A stretch of DNA of 64,000 bases from assembly GCF_014202225.1 (NCBI RefSeq), contig NZ_JACHGE010000010.1:62001-126000 (forward strand). Reading direction: 5' to 3'. The notes below the pieces were generated by a model, which made no database searches, was not told where the DNA came from, and saw nothing but the letters and a program-made list of their open reading frames with translations. Below, in pieces: positions 16,217-25,241 of this stretch (the stretch's first letter is position 1; every line of letters starts with the position of its first letter). Source of the DNA: Algibacter amylolyticus. Its GTDB lineage: Bacteria > Bacteroidota > Bacteroidia > Flavobacteriales > Flavobacteriaceae. The position numbers were made by a program, and so were the translations under genes.

Positions 16217-16665
16217 TGCCACTAAATATTGTTTTAATAGAACCAGAAATACCTAATAACACAGGTAATATTGGCCGTTTAGCATTAGCTTCCGGATCAC
16301 ATTTGCATTTGGTTAAACCATTTGGTTTTGAAATTACTGATGCGCGTTTAAAACGTGCTGGATTAGATTATTGGCAACATTTATCGGTTACTTATTATGA
16401 TAATATTGATGAATTCTTTAACATCAATAAAGATAAAACCATGGCATTTCTTTCAAGCCACGGCTCTAAAAACCACTGGGATATTCCTTTTGAAGATGAT
16501 ATGTTTTTAATATTTGGAAAAGAGTCTGTTGGCTTACCTAAACCACTTATAGAAAAGCACAAAGAACAGCTTTTTAAAATTCCTTTATTTAGTGAACATA
16601 TAAGGAGCTTAAACTTAGCCAATGCTGTTAGTATTACTGTTTACGAAGCTTTGAAAAATATTTAA
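16216..16665 (+). CDS. trmL: tRNA (cytidine(34)-2'-O)-methyltransferase
   Basis: A minimal SPOUT methyltransferase of 149 residues, the standard TrmL size. It has the N-terminal EPEIPNNTGNIGRLA with the catalytic Arg, and the knotted SAM-binding C-terminus (LIFGKESVGLP and SLNLANAVSITVYEAL). TrmL methylates the wobble base of certain leucine tRNAs. It overlaps the ndh stop by one base, so coexpression is likely; a functional link is not evident. Confidence 0.94.
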   Translation: MPLNIVLIEPEIPNNTGNIGRLALASGSHLHLVKPFGFEITDARLKRAGLDYWQHLSVTYYDNIDEFFNINKDKTMAFLSSHGSKNHWDIPFEDDMFLIFGKESVGLPKPLIEKHKEQLFKIPLFSEHIRSLNLANAVSITVYEALKNI

Positions 16666-16743
16666 ACGGCTCATTAAACCTTTTTTATTTTTTTTAGTCT
16701 AATTTGACAGTACTATTACTAAACAAATTAAAAAATTAAAAAA

Positions 16744-17064
16744 ATGAAATTAAATACAGTAAAATTAGGTATGTTAGCATTAGGGTTATTTGGTTTTTCT
16801 ATAACTATGTCTGCTCAAGAGAAAAAGGAACCTAACTTTGAAAAAATGCTTAAAAGGTTTGATGCTGATGAAAATGGATCGGTATCTCTAGAGGAATTTA
16901 AAAATGTAAAAAGAAAAAACGAAATTCCTGCTGAAAAATTAGAAAAACAATATGCCAAATTAGATGCCGATAAAGATGGGGCGGTAACTTTAGTAGAACT
17001 AAAAGAGAACTGGGGTAAAAGCAAAGGAAAAGGCAAAGGAAAGAATAAGAAAAAACAAGACTAG
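16744..17064 (+). CDS. Exported EF-hand protein
   Basis: A signal peptide (residues 1-24, ending MSAQ) precedes two canonical EF-hand loops. These are DADENGSVSLEEF and DADKDGAVTLVEL, each with Asp at loop positions 1, 3 and 5 (Asn at 5 in the first) and Glu at 12. The tail is a Lys/Gly-rich stretch. It would bind calcium outside the cytoplasm; its partner is unknown. The gene is monocistronic and ends at a strong terminator. Confidence 0.92.
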   Translation: MKLNTVKLGMLALGLFGFSITMSAQEKKEPNFEKMLKRFDADENGSVSLEEFKNVKRKNEIPAEKLEKQYAKLDADKDGAVTLVELKENWGKSKGKGKGKNKKKQD

Positions 17065-17084
17065 TTTTTAAAATTTAAAATTAC

Positions 17085-17116
17085 AAAAAGGCTCAAGTTA
17101 TAACTTGAGCCTTTTT
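17085..17116 (+). terminator. Intrinsic terminator after the EF-hand gene
   Basis: AAAAAGGCTCAAGTTA (17085-17100) is followed immediately by its perfect complement (17101-17116). The stem closes on GC pairs and continues into a T-rich tail. It may work in both directions. Confidence 0.9.
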
Positions 17117-17177
17117 ATTTTTAGTACATTAAGGTATTACTAATTAAACTACATTTACAAAAACCAAATTAGAAATT

Positions 17178-17840
17178 ATGAAATACCATATCGTTATTAA
17201 TAGTGTAAAAACTGTAGATGAGTTAAAAGATGCTTGGAGTAATCATGATATTATTCAGTTACTGAACCGCTTAGATTTTCCGGATGCTGCAAATTCGAAA
17301 CCTGAAGAATTAAATGATTTATTAGCCATGGCTATTTCAGATTTTGAGCCTAACAAAGCTGCGGCTATCCTACTAAACTATAAATTTCATGAACGTTTAA
17401 GCGACAATCAAATTGAACAAATTTCTCATGAAATGTTACTAGACAAAATTTCTGAAGAATACGCAGATATTTCATTTCATCATGAATTATTTAACGTAAA
17501 CCAACTACTTCACAAGGCGTATAATGGAACATTTCCGAATGCTAAAGCAACTATTATAGAGTTTGAAATTACACCTAACAAAGAAGTTTCTAAAGAGGTT
17601 GCTTTAAAAGCTCTTAGTGTTTCACTCGCAAAAAGTAACGTCATTAAACGTTTGTTTGAAGACCAGCTTGCAGGTAAAGAAGCATTTGATGAAGCTGAAC
17701 ACATCGCTTGGGATTTAAAACCTACCACTGAAAATGGCTATATTTTAATAACCTCAGAATATTGGATAAGTAGAGATGAGTTTATTGAAGCTGAATTTGA
17801 TGCTAAAATCATCGATTTTGAACCTGAAGAAGATGAGTAG
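17178..17840 (+). CDS. Conserved hypothetical protein, acidic, cytoplasmic
   Basis: A 220-residue protein with no signal peptide, membrane segment or recognised catalytic motif. It is strongly acidic at the C-terminus (EFDAKIIDFEPEEDE). It looks like a soluble all-helical domain up to about residue 120, followed by an alpha/beta part containing ATIIEFEITPNKE and NGYILITSEYW. It stands alone between a terminator and a convergent operon whose last gene ends one base away. Confidence 0.75.
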   Translation: MKYHIVINSVKTVDELKDAWSNHDIIQLLNRLDFPDAANSKPEELNDLLAMAISDFEPNKAAAILLNYKFHERLSDNQIEQISHEMLLDKISEEYADISFHHELFNVNQLLHKAYNGTFPNAKATIIEFEITPNKEVSKEVALKALSVSLAKSNVIKRLFEDQLAGKEAFDEAEHIAWDLKPTTENGYILITSEYWISRDEFIEAEFDAKIIDFEPEEDE

Positions 17841-17841
17841 A

Positions 17842-18066
17842 TTACCTCCTGTTCTTAAGCATTTTTAAATACATATTCTCAACCTTAGTTCTTGCCCAAG
17901 GCATTCTGCGTAAAAATTTTAAGCTAGATTTTACAGTAGGATTATCTGTAAAACATTTAATTTTTACAACAGTTCCCATATATTCCCATCCGTAATGCTC
18001 GACCAAATCATTCATAATTTGTTCTAGCTTTATACCATGAAGTGGATTATTTGGTTGCGATTCCAT
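17842..18066 (-). CDS. VF530 family DNA-binding protein
   Basis: Seventy-four residues with the family signature NNPLHGIKLEQIMNDLVEHYGW, KCFTDNPTVKSSLKFLRRMPWAR and a basic C-terminus. VF530 proteins (DUF2132) are small helical DNA-binding proteins of unknown role. The start overlaps the stop of the upstream gene by one base, making it the third gene of the helicase operon. Confidence 0.9.
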   Translation of the reverse strand: MESQPNNPLHGIKLEQIMNDLVEHYGWEYMGTVVKIKCFTDNPTVKSSLKFLRRMPWARTKVENMYLKMLKNRR

Positions 18067-18281
18067 TATAAATTTTCAACTAATTTTTTAATTTTAACAG
18101 CCTTTTCAAAATGGTCTAATTTATGGGTTTTAATCCACCATGTTGCAGCTTCCATTAATAGTTCTGGGTTATCATTTTTATTCTTGAAAAAAGCATAGAA
18201 GGATACGCCAACACCGTCTCCTTTCGAGGCAATTTTTTTGTCGCAAACTTCTATGATTTTATCTTTAAGAATCTTGTTCAT
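18066..18281 (-). CDS. DUF6500-like small protein
   Basis: Seventy-one residues: IIEVCDKKIASKGDGVGVSFYAFF followed by LLMEAATWWIKTHKLDHFEKAVKIKKLV. I recognise this as the short family DUF6500, with no known function; the number is from memory and worth confirming. It is sandwiched between the helicase (5 bases upstream) and VF530 (1-base overlap), so all three are probably one transcript. Confidence 0.8.
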   Translation of the reverse strand: MNKILKDKIIEVCDKKIASKGDGVGVSFYAFFKNKNDNPELLMEAATWWIKTHKLDHFEKAVKIKKLVENL

Positions 18282-18286
18282 GTATA

Positions 18287-19558
18287 CTATTTGCGTCTTG
18301 CGCTATTGCTGCTTCTAGACTTATTACTTCTACCTGAGTTTTTACTAGAACCACCAGAATTGTTATTTCTAGGTTTTCTGTTTTGACGTCCTTGACCTTG
18401 TTTTATAGGCTGCGTTGATGCATTTGGGTCGGGTTCGAAACCTTCTACAATTTGCACTGGCAATTTCATATCAATAAGCTTTTCAATATCTCTTAAAAAA
18501 CTAGTTTCATCGGCACTTACTAAGGATATAGCTTCACCTTTAGCTCCTGCTCTACCCGTTCTTCCAATACGGTGTACATAATCTTCAGAAATATTAGGCA
18601 ATTCAAAATTAATAACATGCGGTAATAATGGAATATCTAACCCACGTGCTGCGATATCTGTAGCCACTAAAACACGTACTCGACCACTTTTAAAACCCGC
18701 CAAAGCTTTTGTTCTTGCGCCTTGACTTTTATTTCCATGAATAGCTGCTGCTGTTATTCCTGATTTAATCATCTTTTCACAAAGCTTATTGGCACCATGT
18801 TTTGTTCGGTTAAAAACCAAAACTTGTTTCCAATTTCCATCGGAAATTAACTTAATAATTAAACCTGTTTTTAAGCCTTTAGCAACACGATATACTTTTT
18901 GTGAAATCGCTTCAACAGTTGTATTCTCTGGAGTAGCTTCAACTTGCACAGGATGGTTTAAAATACCATGTGCTAATTTCTTAATATCCTTGGAAAATGT
19001 AGCCGAAAACATCAAATTCTGACGCTTTTCTGGCATAGATTTTATAACCTTTTCAATATCTCTTAAAAATCCCATGTCTAGCATTCTATCTGCTTCATCT
19101 AAAACAAATATTTCTACGCGTTTAAGCGATATAATACCTTGACTTTGTAAATCTAATAAACGTCCTGGAGTAGCAACTAAAACATCGACACCTTGACGAA
19201 TAGTTGCTGCTTGTGGTTTTTGGTTTACGCCACCAAAAATTACAGCACTACGTAAGTTTAAAAACTCACTATATTCTCTAACATTAGCATAAACTTGTGC
19301 CGCCAACTCTCTTGTTGGTGTTAATATTAAAGCACGAATGGGTCTATATTTTTCTTTCGGATTTTCAGAAAGTATATGTAACAATGGTAATGTAAAACCA
19401 GCTGTTTTTCCGGTTCCTGTTTGTGCAGATGCTAGTACATCGTGCCCTTCTAAAACTGGAGGAATTGCTTTTTGTTGAATTGGACTTGGGGTTGTGTATC
19501 CTTTTTTGCTAATTGCTTTTAGCAAGGCTTCGGATAAGCCTAAAGATTGAAATGACAT
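18287..19558 (-). CDS. rhlE: DEAD-box RNA helicase, RhlE type
   Basis: An ATP-dependent RNA helicase of 423 residues. In order it has the Q motif near residue 28, [10 protein letters not shown] (motif I), PTRELAAQ (Ia), TPGRLLD (Ib), [11 protein letters not shown] (II), SATFS (III), [10 protein letters not shown] (V) and [10 protein letters not shown] (VI). A disordered Arg/Asn/Ser/Gly-rich tail runs from about residue 375. Such helicases act in ribosome assembly and RNA turnover, particularly in cold. It heads an operon with DUF6500-like and VF530 genes. The symbol follows domain resemblance and is not a proof of orthology. Confidence 0.95.
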   Translation of the reverse strand: MSFQSLGLSEALLKAISKKGYTTPSPIQQKAIPPVLEGHDVLASAQTGTGKTAGFTLPLLHILSENPKEKYRPIRALILTPTRELAAQVYANVREYSEFLNLRSAVIFGGVNQKPQAATIRQGVDVLVATPGRLLDLQSQGIISLKRVEIFVLDEADRMLDMGFLRDIEKVIKSMPEKRQNLMFSATFSKDIKKLAHGILNHPVQVEATPENTTVEAISQKVYRVAKGLKTGLIIKLISDGNWKQVLVFNRTKHGANKLCEKMIKSGITAAAIHGNKSQGARTKALAGFKSGRVRVLVATDIAARGLDIPLLPHVINFELPNISEDYVHRIGRTGRAGAKGEAISLVSADETSFLRDIEKLIDMKLPVQIVEGFEPDPNASTQPIKQGQGRQNRKPRNNNSGGSSKNSGRSNKSRSSNSARRK

Positions 19559-19642
19559 ATAGTGTATTTATGAAGACCCTTTATTGGGCATTTGAGATAA
19601 CAAAACATAAATGCATTTTACCTCCTTCTTATTATTAAGGTA

Positions 19643-19650
19643 CAAAGGTA
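19643..19650 (-). promoter_or_regulatory. -7 element TACCTTTG upstream of the DEAD-box operon
   Basis: The complement of 19643-19650 reads TACCTTTG (TAnnTTTG). It is 84 bases ahead of the helicase ATG, which implies an untranslated leader of about 80 bases. No good -33 partner is seen. Confidence 0.5.
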
Positions 19651-19774
19651 CAGCTAATTTTATCATTATTCTTTTTCGTAGCTTGACATTGTTATAAAAA
19701 ATGTCGAACTTCGTTTAACATAGGATATATATCATTAAAACGATTTCATATCAAGTCGTTAGCAATAATAAAAA

Positions 19775-20443
19775 ATGAGATATAATAATCATATCGAATT
19801 ACAAAAAACTGAATTTGAATTCAAGGAATTTGTTATGTTGAATCTAATTTATCCCGAAATTGAAGGCTTAAATGGATTGAATGAGGAAATGCTAATAGAA
19901 GTAGATATTGAATTTGAAATTGATTCAAATAATGTTCCCAAAAGCATTCTAAAAGCAAAACATTTTAATGGAATACCAAGAATGGTATCTTTCAAGAAAG
20001 AATTACTTAAAATACAATATGATTTATTTTTCGAGGAATGTATTAGAATAATTGATGCCTTTAAAAATTGGAAACAACATAAAAATGATAACCAATATAA
20101 AAATATCAAATTCTATAAAACAATTTATTTCGCTTATCATTCTGAATATTTTAGCAATAAAAAGAGCTTTGTTATAAATCCAGACATTAAACCATATTTC
20201 AAGGTTAAAAATGAAAAATATGAAAGAATTATCAATTGTAAATTTGGTTGTGATGGAGTTGCGAATTTATTATGTATAGTGGAAAAAAACGGAGAATTAT
20301 CAAATATTGAAATAATCGGAGTTAGTGGAAAAATATCAAGTGATTTTGCAATAAAAGAATTGAAATCATTAGGCAATCTTGAACCTGCTTCAAAAAACGG
20401 AAAAAAAATAAGAACACAAATTGATTTATTAATTTATATTTAA
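19775..20443 (+). CDS. AT-rich orphan protein with a TonB C-terminal-like ending
   Basis: A 222-residue soluble protein. Its last 50 residues (VEKNGELSNIEIIGVSG, then AIKELKSLGNLEPASKNGKKIRTQIDLLIYI) follow the layout of TonB C-terminal domains. There is no N-terminal membrane anchor or Pro-rich spacer, so it is not a classic energy transducer. Two sampled 60-base lines of the gene are only 20-23% G+C, against about 35% in a neighbouring gene, suggesting relaxed or foreign composition. It stands alone. The function is unknown, and the TonB resemblance is by eye only. Confidence 0.75.
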   Translation: MRYNNHIELQKTEFEFKEFVMLNLIYPEIEGLNGLNEEMLIEVDIEFEIDSNNVPKSILKAKHFNGIPRMVSFKKELLKIQYDLFFEECIRIIDAFKNWKQHKNDNQYKNIKFYKTIYFAYHSEYFSNKKSFVINPDIKPYFKVKNEKYERIINCKFGCDGVANLLCIVEKNGELSNIEIIGVSGKISSDFAIKELKSLGNLEPASKNGKKIRTQIDLLIYI

Positions 20444-20595
20444 AAATTATTATTGCCATCAACATGTCGTAAAAATTACTAAATTAGTGCTTAACAAGCA
20501 CTAGTAGCATCTTTGTAAACGTCCATTTTACTAAGAAAAATAGCGGTTCACTTAAAACGGCATTTTCAATACAGAACAACCTTAAACGAACCCTC

Positions 20596-21276
20596 TCAAA
20601 AAAACTCACTATACTGCATCACTCGAAAATCGAAGGTATTAAACTCAGGATTTTTAGCCTTTAACTGTTTATAAAGTGCTATTCTACTTATTGAAATATT
20701 TGCTGCTCCAGAACTTGAGGTTAACGATACCGTTTTAATAATACGTTTACCATTACCACCATCCTGTTGGTTATTCGGCATGACAAATTCATGAATTCGT
20801 GGTACTTCATTTTCAACTACATCTAACTTTAAATTATAAGTCTTTAAATGCCTTCGGAAAAAATATTCGGGTCCGTTTTTACTATTTCCACCTGTAAACA
20901 ACAGTGTATTAATATTTGGATATTTTTTTAAGTAACCAACAATATCGCGAAGTTTAATATTTGTCATACCTAAATCTGAAGAATCTATTTTTTCGCGTTC
21001 AGCACTAGCCACAATATCACAAACTCCAATTTTATGCTTTTTTAAAAATGCTTTTCGTTGTTCAATAGCTTCACTCGAACTATCGTATCGCAAACCTAGA
21101 TTATGGATTTTATCGATAAATAGCCAAAGGGAATTATAATAACTTCCGTAGCAAAAATCGACATCCTTTTCTAAAAGATCTCCGGTTGAAAATCTTGGAG
21201 GTGGTAAGGTACCAACTATCAATTTTGTAGTGTCTTTTTCAATAAAAGGTTTGTAGGGGTGCTTATGAATGAACAT
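20596..21276 (-). CDS. Uracil-DNA glycosylase superfamily protein
   Basis: A 226-residue protein starting with LIVGTLPPPRFSTGD and, about 20 residues on, FCYGSYYNSLWLFI. This arrangement resembles the motif-1 region of MUG/TDG-like uracil-DNA glycosylases. The later segment TVSLTSSSGAANISISR sits where the DNA-intercalating loop motif is expected. Members excise uracil or mismatched bases from DNA. The exact subfamily and substrate are uncertain. It is transcribed alone, divergent from the bTHX gene. Confidence 0.8.
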   Translation of the reverse strand: MFIHKHPYKPFIEKDTTKLIVGTLPPPRFSTGDLLEKDVDFCYGSYYNSLWLFIDKIHNLGLRYDSSSEAIEQRKAFLKKHKIGVCDIVASAEREKIDSSDLGMTNIKLRDIVGYLKKYPNINTLLFTGGNSKNGPEYFFRRHLKTYNLKLDVVENEVPRIHEFVMPNNQQDGGNGKRIIKTVSLTSSSGAANISISRIALYKQLKAKNPEFNTFDFRVMQYSEFF

Positions 21277-21378
21277 CTATTTAACTTGTATTTCTGCTTT
21301 AAAATGGCTATATTAAAATAGTTAGATAAAGATAATGAGATTCCCTGTTTTATGGGAATAAATAAAAATTAAATTATT

Positions 21379-21513
21379 ATGGGAAAAGGAGATAAAAAAA
21401 CAAAACGAGGTAAAATAAACAGAGGTACTTTTGGAGCAAGACGACCACGAATTAAAAAGAAACAATCTGTTGAAAACAAAATTAGCATTGGTGCTAAAGC
21501 CGAAGCTAAATAA
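21379..21513 (+). CDS. 30S ribosomal protein bTHX
   Basis: A 44-residue, very basic protein starting MGKGDKKTKRGKINRGTFG followed by ARRPRIKKK. This matches the short Thx protein bound to the head of the small ribosomal subunit in Bacteroidota and Thermus. It is easily missed because of its size. A TTCCC/GGGAA stem-loop lies in the leader at 21340-21359. The 30 C-terminal residues are less conserved. Confidence 0.93.
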   Translation: MGKGDKKTKRGKINRGTFGARRPRIKKKQSVENKISIGAKAEAK

Positions 21514-21596
21514 TTAATTACAACACTAAACGCCGTTTAAACAAAAAATAAGTCATTTATCGGTAATATTTTCTAGTTCAGTTTTTTATTATATTT

Positions 21597-21621
21597 TTGG
21601 TAAACCAAATTGGTTTACCAA
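21597..21621 (+). promoter_or_regulatory. Operator-like palindrome upstream of the PL6 lyase gene
   Basis: TTGGTAAACCAA and its exact complement TTGGTTTACCAA flank a single central A. Each arm also contains an internal near-palindrome, TGGTAAACCA / TGGTTTACCA, so the site could bind two dimers. It lies 28 bases upstream of the ATG at 21650, where a repressor or activator of a carbohydrate gene would be expected. The cognate regulator is not in the window. Confidence 0.75.
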
Positions 21622-21649
21622 TTAAACATAACATCTAAAACCAAACTAA

Positions 21650-24361
21650 ATGAAAACTATTCAAAACCAAAACACTTTGTTTAAGACGTATGTCTTCAAA
21701 ACTTGCATTTTTACATTGTTACTTCTCTGTACCAATGTATTTTCTCAAACTACTTATAATATTGAAGATCCAGAGGATCTTAGGAATGTAATTTACCAAC
21801 CCGGAGATGTTATTATATTAAAAAACGGTGTTTACACTACCGATGAGCGTATGAGATTTCTTGGTTCTGGTACAGCAGAAAACCCCGTTACATTTAGAGC
21901 AGAAACACCAGGTGGTGTAATATTTACAGGTGGGCCACGATTAACTATTGGTGGCGAATCTGATAATACAACAGGTGAAAAAATAGCCACGGGAGAATAT
22001 CTAATCGTAGATGGTTTTCACTGGAAAGGTGGTTATGGTGCTAGCAACTTTATTGAATTTAGAAATGGTAATGATTATGCACACCATAGTACTATACAAA
22101 ATTGTGCTATTGATGGATTAGGCATTGAACCAAGTGAGTTAGCAGAAGATTTAGCAGACGAACAAATTACAAAACACAGATGGATTGTTTTATATGGCAC
22201 CTACAACACTGTAATTAACTGTTCTTTTATGAATAAAGTGAGTGCAGGAGCCATAGTACTTGGTGAGTATTCATATAATGCATTTCCCGTAGTACCTGAT
22301 GGCGAGCCAGAAATTAACAACAGTTGTGCTGTAGTTGGTCATACTATAATGAATAATTACTTCTATAATTTCGAAAAAATGACAGAAAAATATGGAAGAA
22401 AAGCTAATGGCGACGAGCTGTCTAATGCTGGAGATAGCGAAACCATACGTATAGGAACCAGTTCATATCAAATGGTTAATAGTGATGCCGTTGTAAGCAA
22501 CAACTATTTTGTTCAATCTGATGGTGAAAACGAAATTATCACTAATAAAAGTAAAGGAAATACTTATACAAACAACACATTTAGAAGATGTAGAGGATCT
22601 TTAGTGCTTCGACATGGTTCTAATGCTACTGTTGATGGGAACTACTTTTTAGGAGAAGATGTTGACGGTACTGGAGGCATTCGAATTTCTGATAGCAACC
22701 ATACGATAACCAATAATTACATTCAAGATTGTATTACAGTTGTTGATTTTGCTAAATGGAATAATGGTGTAACGTTTATAGGTGGTGGTGCTAATGCTGA
22801 TGCTGACTGTGCTTCTGATAATGTTTCGAACGGTTATCAAAAAACAGAAAATATTATACTTTCTAATAACACGATTATGAACACGAATTCCCCATTGTTT
22901 TATAATGTTAATACAGATAACAATAATGATGTAAAGGGAACAGTAGCAAATAATTTAATTTATTTTGCAGCGGGTAACCCTAATGTATCACCTGTAATTT
23001 CTGGTGACGAACCTACTTCTTATTCAAACATTGGTTCAACATTAACTTATACAGGAAACGTTTATAACGGCACAACATTAGGAGAAACAAACTCTGGTTT
23101 CTCTGAAGAAACGGGAATTATGGCAAATGTAAATAATGAAACTTTTACGTTTTCAGGAAGTGGGTCCGAAGGAAAAGGAGCAAATATGGGCGCCTATGAA
23201 CCAACAACAGATGATATGGTTGGTTACGGCATTGGAGCTTGTTTTATAGATTATACTGGCGCTAGTATAATTGATGGTAATTGTACTATTGAAGTCGTAG
23301 AGTCGTTAACTGTTAGTAGTTTAGAACCACTAAGTCCAGATGCTGCTAGTTACGATGTTACTGTAAACGCTAATGTAAGCTGGACAGCATCCGCTAACGA
23401 TGACTGGATAACAATAGATACTAATTCAGGAACCGGTAATGCTACAGTGTCTGTTTCAGTAACAGAAAATGCCGACACAACAAGTAGAACTGGAACGGTA
23501 ACTTTTACTCAAGATCCAGGAGGAGATGATATTGAAAGAACGTTAACAGTTACCCAAGAAGGTGCTGAATTAACAGATTTGTACGATCTAATTAATACCG
23601 GAACTGGTTCTGTTGGGGATAAAGTAACGGTTCACTCTTTTTCTAAAGAACAAGGTCCTAACCATCCAAGCCCGAAAACAAATTACGCAGCTAACACTTT
23701 AGATAAAGATAATGGAAGCGTTTGGGCTGCAGATGATGGCGCTGTTTTACCAGATGATTATAAAGGTGTCGGCGAATATATAATTTATGATTTAAGTACT
23801 ATTCACAGCCTTGATTTGATTCAATTTACTACGACTAATAAATCTGATTCATTTGGGTATCAAATTTGGGTATCGACAACAGGAACTGAAGATGCGGATT
23901 TCTCAATGATATTACCAACTTCTGGCGATTTATTATTAACGGCAACGGGTACTACAGATTTTAATACTTATGAAGTTGATACTGAAGCTCAATATATTAA
24001 ACTAATAGGCTTTGGAAGATTTAATAGCACAGGCGATACACGAAAAAGTCAATGGAACGCTATTGGAGAAATAGAATTTTATGGCTCAGAGAGTTTATCT
24101 GTAAATGATAACCAAATGAGCAATCTAAATATATATCCTAATCCTGCTAAAAACAGCATTAGCATAGAGCATTTAAACGCTACAATAACATCGCTAAGTA
24201 TTTACAATATACAAGGTAGAAAAGTTTTAGAACAACCTTTAAAAAATTCTGATTCTAAAATAGAAATTAATATTTCATCATTGGTAAATGGACTTTACCT
24301 ATTAACTATTAAAGATGAAAACGGTGCACAGGCTTCAAGAAAAATAGTAGTTTCAAAATAA
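21650..24361 (+). CDS. Secreted polysaccharide lyase family 6 (alginate lyase-like) with BACON, discoidin-like and T9SS sorting domains
   Basis: A signal peptide ends near residue 32. Residues about 35-500 form the PL6 beta-helix. The catalytic segment ENEIITNKSKGN supplies the Lys (about 300) and SLVLRHG the Arg (about 321); their 21-residue spacing is that of chondroitinase B. A BACON domain (about 548-638) follows, then a discoidin-like carbohydrate-binding domain (about 643-815) and a type A T9SS sorting tail from about 828 (LNIYPNPAKN to KIVVSK). It probably cleaves alginate at the cell surface. No SusC/D pair lies nearby. Chondroitin or dermatan as substrate cannot be excluded. Confidence 0.93.
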   Translation: MKTIQNQNTLFKTYVFKTCIFTLLLLCTNVFSQTTYNIEDPEDLRNVIYQPGDVIILKNGVYTTDERMRFLGSGTAENPVTFRAETPGGVIFTGGPRLTIGGESDNTTGEKIATGEYLIVDGFHWKGGYGASNFIEFRNGNDYAHHSTIQNCAIDGLGIEPSELAEDLADEQITKHRWIVLYGTYNTVINCSFMNKVSAGAIVLGEYSYNAFPVVPDGEPEINNSCAVVGHTIMNNYFYNFEKMTEKYGRKANGDELSNAGDSETIRIGTSSYQMVNSDAVVSNNYFVQSDGENEIITNKSKGNTYTNNTFRRCRGSLVLRHGSNATVDGNYFLGEDVDGTGGIRISDSNHTITNNYIQDCITVVDFAKWNNGVTFIGGGANADADCASDNVSNGYQKTENIILSNNTIMNTNSPLFYNVNTDNNNDVKGTVANNLIYFAAGNPNVSPVISGDEPTSYSNIGSTLTYTGNVYNGTTLGETNSGFSEETGIMANVNNETFTFSGSGSEGKGANMGAYEPTTDDMVGYGIGACFIDYTGASIIDGNCTIEVVESLTVSSLEPLSPDAASYDVTVNANVSWTASANDDWITIDTNSGTGNATVSVSVTENADTTSRTGTVTFTQDPGGDDIERTLTVTQEGAELTDLYDLINTGTGSVGDKVTVHSFSKEQGPNHPSPKTNYAANTLDKDNGSVWAADDGAVLPDDYKGVGEYIIYDLSTIHSLDLIQFTTTNKSDSFGYQIWVSTTGTEDADFSMILPTSGDLLLTATGTTDFNTYEVDTEAQYIKLIGFGRFNSTGDTRKSQWNAIGEIEFYGSESLSVNDNQMSNLNIYPNPAKNSISIEHLNATITSLSIYNIQGRKVLEQPLKNSDSKIEINISSLVNGLYLLTIKDENGAQASRKIVVSK

Positions 24362-24407
24362 CACATATTGTATTACCAATTCCTCGTAATACATTATACT
24401 AAACATA

Positions 24408-24447
24408 AAACCCCTTAATTAATAGTAAAACTATTTTTAAGGGGTTT
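24408..24447. terminator. Bidirectional terminator between convergent genes
   Basis: AAACCCCTTAA (24408-24418) pairs with TTAAGGGGTTT (24437-24447). The loop holds a smaller ATAGT/ACTAT stem. It serves the PL6 gene on the plus strand and the TPR gene on the minus strand. Confidence 0.85.
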
Positions 24448-24464
24448 ATTTATTTTTAAGATCG

Positions 24465-25190
24465 TTATTGCAATTCTTTTAACAGCTTCCCAACCTCTAG
24501 AATCGTTGCTCTGTAAAGTCTTTGGTTTTGTTTTGTCATGTGGCTAGACTCGGTAGAAATAGCATTCAAAATATCTTTAGCATCCTCCGTTTTCTTATTA
24601 CTTATCAAAAATTTAGCTAATATTAGGCGCTCTTCATAAAAAGAATATCTAATATCAATAGTTCTTAAATTAGCTTCGGCAGCGTCCAATTTGCCTAATC
24701 GCTCTAAGGCTAATCCGTATAAAAACTGTGTTCTAGATTTTTTAAATTCGGTATGATTTTTAATGGTTTCAGCATAAAAAACAACCTGATTAAAATCCTG
24801 AATATTAAAATACGCTTCAATAAGTTGCTTGGTAACGTAAGAATTATTTTGAGATGTATCCTTTAAAGCTTCTTGGTATTGCGCAATTGCCTTATCAAAA
24901 TCTTTAATTTCCAAATACGCATCGGCCAGATTTACACGGTTTTGGTAAGAGTCCGAAAATTCTAATCGGTTTTCTAAATCCTTAATCTTTTTTGAAGGAT
25001 TAATTACATGAGTCAGATTTTCCGTTATTTTTTCGGCATCACGCTTATTATAAACTTGGGTTAGTAAATAGATCGCACATCCAATAGGTCCTAAAAACAG
25101 AATAATAAACCACCAATAAAAGGCATTTCTATTGGTATAGAGATGGTATAAACAATACGCTTGAAGTGCAATTATTAAGTAGAAATACAT
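24465..25190 (-). CDS. Membrane-anchored tetratricopeptide repeat protein
   Basis: Two hydrophobic segments near residues 3-16 and 25-45 (FYWWFIILFLGPIGCAIYLL) anchor the N-terminus. The rest is a run of TPR-like helix pairs, for example NRVNLADAYLEIKDFDKAIAQYQEAL near residues 84-110, and later YGLALERLGKLDAAEANL. TPRs bind other proteins; no partner is suggested by neighbours. It lies about 50 bases downstream of yaaA in the same direction. Confidence 0.85.
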   Translation of the reverse strand: MYFYLIIALQAYCLYHLYTNRNAFYWWFIILFLGPIGCAIYLLTQVYNKRDAEKITENLTHVINPSKKIKDLENRLEFSDSYQNRVNLADAYLEIKDFDKAIAQYQEALKDTSQNNSYVTKQLIEAYFNIQDFNQVVFYAETIKNHTEFKKSRTQFLYGLALERLGKLDAAEANLRTIDIRYSFYEERLILAKFLISNKKTEDAKDILNAISTESSHMTKQNQRLYRATILEVGKLLKELQ

Positions 25191-25241
25191 TAAATTTTTA
25201 AAGTTATAAAATTGGAATGCTGTGGCAAGGTCTCACTAAAA

